Shown here: in pieces, positions 1 to 5,656 of the stretch
Position numbering within the stretch: the first letter of the stretch is position 1
How the letters are laid out: every line of letters begins with the position of its first letter
NCBI GenBank assembly: GCA_964544265.1
Contig: CAZJBD010000138.1
Location: forward strand, 1-6,876
Length of the DNA stretch: 6,876 nt
Direction of reading: 5' to 3'
Source: JALHVH01 sp964544265
GTDB lineage: Bacteria > Acidobacteriota > Aminicenantia > Aminicenantales > Saccharicenantaceae
The notes under the pieces: model-generated
What the model saw: the letters and a program-made list of their open reading frames with translations, nothing else
The model's database searches: none
Told to the model about the DNA's origin: nothing
Made by a program: the position numbers and the translations under genes

Positions 1-84
1 CCTGGCTCGCCGGGACAGGCCGCGGCCGACGGAGGGCGCGCCCCGAGCCTGAACTACTTCTTACACGAAAGGAGATGGAATTAA
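1..84 (+). other. GC-rich edge, possible 3' end of an upstream gene
   Basis: The first 60 bases contain 46 G/C, and composition drops sharply just after. All three forward frames are open from the window edge. Frame 1 reads to a TAA at 82-84 (ending ...SLNYFLHERRWN), frame 2 stops at a TGA at 50-52 (ending ...TEGAPRA), and frame 3 stays open into the A+T-rich block. Frame 2 has strong G/C at third codon positions and stops where composition changes, so it is a fair candidate. Frame 1 is equally possible. No motif identifies a family, and no supported start for a reverse-strand gene was seen. Probably the C-terminus of a gene to the left, product unknown. Confidence 0.3.
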
Positions 85-213
85 GGGGAAATGATACTTG
101 GGTAAACACAAACCAAAAAGTGCAGATGCAGGAAATGAATTCATTTATTTGAATAAAATCCATTATATTGGATTTCACATATTCCCGCCCAGATTCCTCT
201 TATCGCCTAATTT

Positions 214-230
214 ATTGATAATACATCAAT
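214..230. promoter_or_regulatory. Candidate operator: 6-bp dyad in the AT-rich leader
   Basis: ATTGAT at 214-219 and ATCAAT at 225-230 form a perfect inverted repeat around a 5-base spacer (AATAC). A dyad of this size suits a dimeric DNA-binding regulator. In AT-rich DNA such a repeat can also occur by chance, and no bound factor can be named. Confidence 0.2.
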
Positions 231-379
231 TAATATCGATTCGGGTAAGCCTCAAAAAATGGCACATATATTGCTGTTTGTATTTCGCAAAGTGGTGTTT
301 TTATTTGCCTAAAACTTAACTTGCCATCCAAATTTAAGTAGGATGGAGAAGGGAGGTGGGAAAGGAACTACGATCAGCC

Positions 380-434
380 TCTTGAAGGGAATGGGTTGAG
401 TGAGGCTTATCACTCAGGGAATGGATTGACAAGA
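380..434 (+). promoter_or_regulatory. Structured leader element: hairpin between direct repeats
   Basis: TGAGTGA at 397-403 and TCACTCA at 410-416 are perfect 7-base complements around a 6-base loop (GGCTTA). On either side lies a 13-base imperfect direct repeat, GGGAATGGGTTGA at 387-399 and GGGAATGGATTGA at 417-429, with 12 of 13 identical and a period of exactly 30 bases. The first copy shares three bases with the left arm. An outer TCTTG (380-384) can pair with CAAGA (430-434), closing the whole into a two-stem structure with matching GGGAATGG strands in the internal loop. It ends 37 bases before the TTG start. It could be an RNA control element or a protein operator. It has no T-tract, so it is not a simple terminator, and I do not recognise a known riboswitch class. 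Confidence 0.35.
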
Positions 435-461
435 CAAAACTTCTAAGAACGGGAAAGAATT

Positions 462-467
462 GGAGGG
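462..467 (+). promoter_or_regulatory. Ribosome binding site that decides the receptor start
   Basis: GGAGGG lies four bases upstream of TTG 472-474 (GGAGG with five bases between). This is near-consensus spacing, and it falls inside the coding sequence if translation began at the earlier TTG at 460. The 460 start has only a weak purine run in front of it. An in-frame TGA at 427-429, with no ATG or GTG between, leaves these two TTG codons as the only choices. Confidence 0.75.
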
Positions 468-471
468 TTTT

Positions 472-3375
472 TTGAAAAAGCTTACCATTATTTTATGCCT
501 TCTTTTCCTTGTCGGCGCTTTCTCCTTCGCCCAGCAATTCGGCAGCATCCGGGGCAAGGTCACCGACAAGGACCTGAATCCCCTTCCAGGCGTCACTGTG
601 ACCTTGACGGGTCTGAAAACGGCCCCCAGGTCCGACATCACGTCGGAAGAGGGCAATTTCCGCTTCTTGAACCTGCCGGTCGGCGAGTATGACGTCAAGT
701 TCGAGCTCCCGGGATTCAAGACCTTCGTCCGGGAAAAACTGGTTGTCTCATTCGGACGGGACGTGACGATTGATCCCCAGCTAGAACAAGCGGCCATCGA
801 GGAACAGGTCACGGTCGTCGGACAAACGCCCGTCATCGACACCAAGAAGACCCAGGTCGGCTTTAACATCACCTCAGAAATGCTTACGTCCCTGCCGACT
901 TCGAGGAACCCCTGGGTTCTGATGGCTCTGGCCCCGGGGATCATGCTCGATAGAGAAGACGTCGGCGGCAACGAGGGAGGCCAGCAGCCTTCTTATTTCG
1001 GCCACGGATCGACGAGCGGCGACAGCACCTGGAACGTCGATGGCGCCAACATCACGGACAACTCCGCCCTGGGCGCCGCCCCGGCTTATCTCAACGTCTC
1101 GAACTACGAGGAGTTGCAGGTCGCCTACGGCAACAACTCGATCACGTCCCAGACCGGCGGAGTCCAGATCAACTTCATCACCAAGCGAGGCGGCAACAGG
1201 TATGCCGGGACCTTTTTCCTGGACGCCGAGGATAAGAACTGGCAAGCCAGCAACCTGACCGATGAGTTGAAATCGTATGGGTACAAGGGCGCCGGCGTCA
1301 ACAAGATCTATCTCTATGGCGCCAATTTCGGCGGCCCGATCATCAAGGATAAGGCTTGGTTCTACGGATCATACGGTATCCAGGACCTCGGCACCATTAC
1401 TCTGGCCGGGACGAACGACAACACCTGGCTGGCTTCCGGATATGCCAAGCTAGACGTTCAATTCGGCACCGGCACGCGCATCAGCGGTCTGTTCCAGCAT
1501 GACAACAAACTGAAATGGGGACGGACCAACTGGGGCGCGACACTCCAAGCGCCTGAAACGGTCTGGAACCAGGTCGGCCCGACGCCCATGTATAAGGGTG
1601 AGATCGAGCAGATGTTCGGAGACCTCTTCCTGAACGCCAAAATCGTTTATTCGCACAACACGTTCAACCTTGTTCCAACCCTCGGGAAGAGAACGTCGGA
1701 CGGCAGCGGACCGCTCCAGAGGCGCCAGTATGATCCCTATGAATGGCATTGGGGAAATATCTCGGATTACGGTACCATCCGGCCAATGACCAATGTCAAC
1801 TTCAACGGCAACTACTTCGCCGAGAACATCATCGGCGCCGACCACGAGATCAAATTCGGCGTCGATTACGTCCATTCCACTGTTTCCAGCTTCTCCCTTT
1901 TCGAGGCCAACATCGAGACCGCCCACATCGCGCCGGGGTGGGATGAAGCCTGGCTGCATAGAGACTGGTACACCAATCAAGCCTTCAACCGGTTTTCCGT
2001 GTTTGCCCAGGACACCCTGACTTTCGGCAAGCTGGCCGTAAACCTGGGATTACGATACGATGTTGAAAAGTCTACGGTGACGAACGAAGTCCAGCCGGCC
2101 GCGCCCTGGCTCCCTCAGTACCTGGCCAAGATGGAGCTCAAGAGCCTTGACCCGGGCATCAGGTCCAAGATCCTATCCCCCAGGCTCAGCCTCATCTATG
2201 ACGTTCGGGGAGACGGCAAGGACGTCATCAAATTGAACGCCGCCCGCTACGGCGGCCAGAGCGGCTATGAATTCGCCAGTTTCATGAACCCAGCCCCCTG
2301 GGCCGAAATCGATCTCCGCTGGGTGGATAAGAACGGCGACAACCGGCCTCAAGCCGACGAACTCTTCGGGACGGACCCCGTCACCCTTGAGCCGACCCTC
2401 GATCCGACAGACCCTGCCGGCTGGTCATATTATGGGGGATTCGATCCGGCCGACCCGACAAAAGTCGAATCCACCAACAAGTATGACCCCAACTACAAGA
2501 CTGCCCTCCTCGATGAAGTATCCGTTTCTTACGAGAAGGAGCTTCTGACGGACTTCGCCGCCCGAGTGGAAGTCTTCTACAAAAAGAGACACCGCCTCCA
2601 GTGGAACAAGGGTCTCATGGCCGACGGCTCGGTCGAAACCGCGGACAACTGGTATTTGGCCGGAACGAACGCCCGCCTCAACGCCCCCTATTATGCGCGA
2701 TATGAATGGCCCGTCGGGACATACAGAACGATGTCCGATCGCGCCTATCAGCGGTATCTCGCCTTCGAGTTCGTCCTCAAGAAGAGATTGTCCAACCGGT
2801 GGATGATGGACGGCTCCATCACCTACATGGATTGGAAGTATTATTCCAAAGGTGACTACTATGCGGGTCAGACGGGGTCGCCTTATGCCTTCAATAAGAA
2901 TAACTATGATTGGTATGAGGGCGGTGTGGTAGCTCCGCAGAGCGGCGGCTCCGGGATCACGGATGTTTTTGTCAACTCCCGCTGGATGGTCAAGTTGACC
3001 GGCCTTTACCAGTTCCCCTACGGCATCAACGGCAGCTTCAGCTTCATAAGCCGCGAAGGATATGTCTATCCGACCTACGTCAAGCAGCGCGTCGCCAATC
3101 TCAGCAGCAACTACAACCTGTACGGAAATGACGGCGGGGGCGGGAAGTTCGGAGACTCCCGGCTCCCGAATTTCTTTGAGCTCAACCTCAGAGTTGAAAA
3201 GGTCTTCAACGTCTTTGAGAACGCGACGGTGATCGTTTCCGCGGATGCGTTCAACGCCCTGAACGCCAACACGACGCTAAGCGTAAGCGGACAAATCACA
3301 GCCACCGATTATCTGAGGACCAAACGCATCGTCAACCCCAGGGTCTTCAGGTTCGGCGTTCGGTTCAGCTTCTAG
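472..3375 (+). CDS. TonB-dependent outer-membrane receptor, carboxypeptidase-regulatory-like N-terminus (Oar-like)
   Basis: This 967-residue protein is an outer-membrane, TonB-energised transporter or receptor of unknown substrate. Residues 1-20 form a signal peptide: MKK, a hydrophobic core, and a likely cut after SFA before QQ. Residues about 24-90 are a carboxypeptidase-regulatory-like beta-sandwich (GSIRGKVTD, PLPGVTVTL, EEGNFRFLNLPVGEYDV). A TonB-box-like EEQVTVVG at 110-117 leads into the plug, with LPTSRNPWVLMALAPG and the conserved WNVDGANI at 187-194. From about 245 to the end, alternating aromatic strands suit a 22-strand barrel, finishing in FRFGVRFSF with a terminal Phe as expected for BAM recognition. 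An EF-hand-like loop sits at residues 619-630. The start was chosen for its GGAGGG site; a form from 460 would add four residues. A strong terminator follows, so it is probably transcribed alone. No SusD-like partner lies in the window. The large receptors of Acidobacteria and Aminicenantes have this layout. Confidence 0.9.
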   Translation: MKKLTIILCLLFLVGAFSFAQQFGSIRGKVTDKDLNPLPGVTVTLTGLKTAPRSDITSEEGNFRFLNLPVGEYDVKFELPGFKTFVREKLVVSFGRDVTIDPQLEQAAIEEQVTVVGQTPVIDTKKTQVGFNITSEMLTSLPTSRNPWVLMALAPGIMLDREDVGGNEGGQQPSYFGHGSTSGDSTWNVDGANITDNSALGAAPAYLNVSNYEELQVAYGNNSITSQTGGVQINFITKRGGNRYAGTFFLDAEDKNWQASNLTDELKSYGYKGAGVNKIYLYGANFGGPIIKDKAWFYGSYGIQDLGTITLAGTNDNTWLASGYAKLDVQFGTGTRISGLFQHDNKLKWGRTNWGATLQAPETVWNQVGPTPMYKGEIEQMFGDLFLNAKIVYSHNTFNLVPTLGKRTSDGSGPLQRRQYDPYEWHWGNISDYGTIRPMTNVNFNGNYFAENIIGADHEIKFGVDYVHSTVSSFSLFEANIETAHIAPGWDEAWLHRDWYTNQAFNRFSVFAQDTLTFGKLAVNLGLRYDVEKSTVTNEVQPAAPWLPQYLAKMELKSLDPGIRSKILSPRLSLIYDVRGDGKDVIKLNAARYGGQSGYEFASFMNPAPWAEIDLRWVDKNGDNRPQADELFGTDPVTLEPTLDPTDPAGWSYYGGFDPADPTKVESTNKYDPNYKTALLDEVSVSYEKELLTDFAARVEVFYKKRHRLQWNKGLMADGSVETADNWYLAGTNARLNAPYYARYEWPVGTYRTMSDRAYQRYLAFEFVLKKRLSNRWMMDGSITYMDWKYYSKGDYYAGQTGSPYAFNKNNYDWYEGGVVAPQSGGSGITDVFVNSRWMVKLTGLYQFPYGINGSFSFISREGYVYPTYVKQRVANLSSNYNLYGNDGGGGKFGDSRLPNFFELNLRVEKVFNVFENATVIVSADAFNALNANTTLSVSGQITATDYLRTKRIVNPRVFRFGVRFSF

Positions 3376-3395
3376 TTCAAGCACACGCTGAGTTC

Positions 3396-3435
3396 GAAGC
3401 CCCTTCCGGCCCGGCCGGAAGGGGCTTCTTTTTTT
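3396..3435 (+). terminator. Rho-independent terminator after the receptor gene
   Basis: A perfect 15-base inverted repeat (GAAGCCCCTTCCGGC at 3396-3410 and its complement at 3414-3428) surrounds a three-base loop CCG and is followed at once by seven T residues (3429-3435). It begins 21 bases after the TAG stop. The other strand lacks a T-tract, so it acts for rightward transcription only and separates the receptor from the next gene. Confidence 0.93.
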
Positions 3436-3451
3436 GGTAAACCTTGAGGCC

Positions 3452-3480
3452 TTGACGGGCAAGATAAGGTGAAATAAGCT
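3452..3480 (+). promoter_or_regulatory. Weak candidate promoter for the sulfatase-like gene
   Basis: TTGACG at 3452-3457 matches five of six bases of the sigma-70 -35 consensus. Seventeen bases later TAAGCT (3475-3480) matches only three of six of the -10. Because the strong terminator lies just upstream, the following gene needs its own promoter between about 3436 and 3500, and this is the best pair I can see. It would leave a leader of roughly 20 bases before ATG 3506. Confidence 0.3.
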
Positions 3481-3505
3481 TTCTTGCGAAGGACAGAAAG
3501 AGAAG

Positions 3506-5656
3506 ATGGCGAAAACCCGTGTCTTTCGATACGGCCTCTATCTTTTCATCGTTGCAGTGTCTGTTTCTATGGGTCTTATTTTTTTGACGAGATCCAAAAG
3601 GGGGTTCCGAACCGAAAACATGAATCTCCTCGTTGTGACGATCGATACCTGCCGGGCGGACCGGATCGGCGCTTACGGTTGTCAGGCCGCCCAGACTCCC
3701 TCCTTGGATGGTTTGGCCCGCCGAGGAATTCTCTTTGAGAAGTGTTATAGTTCGGTCCCGCTGACCCTGCCGTCGCACTGCTCCCTTTTTACCGGAAGAT
3801 ATCCGGTGGGCCACCTGGTCCGGAACAACGGCACGTATTATTTAAATCCTTCCCAGATAACCCTGGCAGAGGTCATGAAGGATAACGGCTATCTGACGTC
3901 CGCGGTCGTGGCGGCCTTCGTCCTCCTGTCCAAGTTCGGACTGAACCAGGGATTTGACTCCTATGATGATACCCTCGATACCCACCGCGTGTTCAACAAC
4001 TTTGCTTCCGAGATGACGGCCGGCGAAGTGTATGAAAAGTTTAGCCGCTGGTTCGATAAAAAGGGCCGGCAAAAAATCTTTTGCTGGCTCCATTTCTATG
4101 ACCCTCATGCGCCTTATGCCCCCCCCAGGGAATACGCCGACAGGTTTCCGAACAATGGGGAAGGTTTGTATGACGGAGAGATCGCCTATGTCGATGACAC
4201 GATCGGGCGGGTCATCAAAGGCCTGGAGGACAAGGGGGTCCTGAGGAATACCTTGATCGTCGTCTGCGGCGACCACGGCGAGGCCTTTGGAGAACATGGG
4301 GAGTTCGAGCACGGCGTTTTCTGCTACGAGGAAGCCCTCAAGGTTCCGCTGATTCTCTTTAATGAACGCTTGTTTCCCCAGGCGCGGTCCGTCCGGCAGA
4401 GGGTCAACCTTGTGGATGTGATGCCGACCCTCTGCGATCTGTATGGGATAAAGATTCCGGAGAGCGTCCAGGGTCGGAGTCTGATTCGTTTTCTTAGAGG
4501 CCGCGAAGAACAAACAGACGGGACCTTTTATGTGGAGAGCCTCTACGGAAAAGAAGAGATGAATTGGTCTCCGCTGATGGGCGTTGTCTCCGGCTCCTAT
4601 AAATATCTCTCGCTCCCTCAGCCCGAACTTTACGATCTTGAGAAAGACCCGGGGGAGAAGAATAACTTGGTCCGCGACAAGAATGACGTAGCCAGGGAGC
4701 TCGATGATCTTTTGAAGAGACTCATTGCCGATTATTCGGGATCCGGTAGTGCCGGAAGGGAACTCACCCAGGAGGACCGGGAGCATCTCCAATCCCTGGG
4801 CTACATTTCCGCGTTCTCCAACAAATCGCCGGAAACCATTGATCCCAAGCAGGGAATCGTCCTCGATAACGAGATCAAGGCCTGCTTGAGAGAAGTTGAG
4901 GCAGGAAAGATTGCCGAGGCCGAATCGCGGCTCAAGGATTTCCTCAATCGAAACCCAGACACCCGTTTGCCCGCCCTCTATGATGTCGAATACCTGATCC
5001 AGGTCAAAAAGAACCGGCTGGCGGAAGCCCTGGCGGTCCTTGAGAGAGCGATGGCCGATTGCCCGAGGGTGGACCGATTCTATATCCTGTCCGCCATGCA
5101 GCTCTTCAAATTGAAAAGAGACGACGAAGCCGAGCGGAGATGCCGAGAGCTTCTGGAGATGAATCCTTTATTCGCCGGGGCCTACATCCTGCTCGGCCAG
5201 ATTTACGAAAAAAGAAACGATATCGGGGGGGCGCTGGCGAACGTGCGGAAAGCGCTGGAGATCGAACCGCACAATATTTCATTGAAAATTAAGTCCGCCG
5301 AGCTCTCGATCATCCAAAAGGATTATCCTTCGGCCGCCGCGATTTTTGACGAGCTCTCGGATAATGCGGATGTCATGCGAAATCCCGAGCTGCTTACCAA
5401 GATCGCGCTCTTCCATGCCCAATTCGGGACACTGGATAAGGCCGAAGCGTTTCTGCGGAGGGCCGTTCGGATCGCGCCCCGAGGAAAATATTATTTCGAT
5501 CTTGCCCTAGTCCTGGCTAAAAATAAAAAGATAGAAGAAGCTTTGAGGAATATGGAGACGGTTCTTTCTCAGTACTCCGGTGATCTCAGCCAGGACGAAC
5601 TCCGGGTCGCCCGGCAAGCCGTTCAATTGTGGAAGCAGAACCCCAGCCCTTATTGA
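3506..5656 (+). CDS. Membrane-anchored sulfatase-superfamily hydrolase/transferase with C-terminal TPR repeats
   Basis: This 716-residue protein has an N-terminal membrane segment at residues about 9-27, likely a signal anchor that puts the enzyme in the periplasm; basic residues on both sides make the topology less certain. Residues 40-410 are an alkaline-phosphatase-superfamily (sulfatase) domain: VVTIDTCRAD with D47, the nucleophile segment PLTLPSHCSLFTG at 85-97, FYDPHAPY at 197-204, CGDHGE with D256 and H257, EHG at 268-270, and K279. The position that is Cys/Ser in formylglycine sulfatases is T87, and the following Arg is H91. D47, T87, D256 and H257 therefore resemble the one-metal Thr enzymes such as LtaS. 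A linker and LTQEDREHLQSLGYI (420-434) lead into about seven TPR-like units, 456-690, possibly for protein binding. ATG 3506 is the first start after an in-frame TGA at 3470. Its ribosome site is weak: AGGA lies 12 bases away. The substrate is unknown; ester hydrolase or phosphotransferase fits better than true sulfatase. Confidence 0.88.
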   Translation: MAKTRVFRYGLYLFIVAVSVSMGLIFLTRSKRGFRTENMNLLVVTIDTCRADRIGAYGCQAAQTPSLDGLARRGILFEKCYSSVPLTLPSHCSLFTGRYPVGHLVRNNGTYYLNPSQITLAEVMKDNGYLTSAVVAAFVLLSKFGLNQGFDSYDDTLDTHRVFNNFASEMTAGEVYEKFSRWFDKKGRQKIFCWLHFYDPHAPYAPPREYADRFPNNGEGLYDGEIAYVDDTIGRVIKGLEDKGVLRNTLIVVCGDHGEAFGEHGEFEHGVFCYEEALKVPLILFNERLFPQARSVRQRVNLVDVMPTLCDLYGIKIPESVQGRSLIRFLRGREEQTDGTFYVESLYGKEEMNWSPLMGVVSGSYKYLSLPQPELYDLEKDPGEKNNLVRDKNDVARELDDLLKRLIADYSGSGSAGRELTQEDREHLQSLGYISAFSNKSPETIDPKQGIVLDNEIKACLREVEAGKIAEAESRLKDFLNRNPDTRLPALYDVEYLIQVKKNRLAEALAVLERAMADCPRVDRFYILSAMQLFKLKRDDEAERRCRELLEMNPLFAGAYILLGQIYEKRNDIGGALANVRKALEIEPHNISLKIKSAELSIIQKDYPSAAAIFDELSDNADVMRNPELLTKIALFHAQFGTLDKAEAFLRRAVRIAPRGKYYFDLALVLAKNKKIEEALRNMETVLSQYSGDLSQDELRVARQAVQLWKQNPSPY

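Larger units (their letters stand above)
85..471 (+). promoter_or_regulatory. Long intergenic leader upstream of the TonB-dependent receptor
   Basis: No convincing gene lies in this stretch of nearly 390 bases. Positions 121-330 hold only 69 G/C in 210 bases, against 41 of 60 in a sample of the following gene (1021-1080). From about 338 the DNA becomes purine-rich, and from 380 to 434 it contains a hairpin with flanking repeats. Several AT-rich hexamers resemble a -10 box (TATATT at 164-169, GATAAT at 217-222, TAAAAT at 154-159), but none has a good -35 partner at 16-18 bases, so no promoter is assigned. The region most likely holds the receptor's promoter and a long 5' untranslated region. 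The short 73-codon frame from TTG 98 to 319 has no Shine-Dalgarno sequence and no recognisable content. Confidence 0.55.

Noticed and set aside
98..319. 73-codon frame starting at TTG in the AT-rich leader
   Set aside because: No Shine-Dalgarno sequence at the start, no recognisable motif, unusual composition (many Ile, His and Trp) typical of chance translation of AT-rich DNA. The region fits a leader better.
343..429. Tiny leader ORFs (an 18-codon frame from ATG 343, and ATG-GGT-TGA and ATG-GAT-TGA within the repeats)
   Set aside because: None has a ribosome-binding site at usable spacing. The start-stop pairs are a by-product of the repeated GGGAATGG-TTGA sequence, so I do not call regulatory peptides.
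3842..4792. 316-codon - strand frame opposite the sulfatase-like gene
   Set aside because: The + strand protein has clear superfamily motifs through this stretch. The reverse frame is open only because of codon bias.
472..5656. SusC/SusD-type polysaccharide utilisation locus with a sulfatase
   Set aside because: No SusD-like lipoprotein or glycoside hydrolase is present, the sulfatase-like enzyme lacks the formylglycine residue, and a strong terminator separates the two genes.
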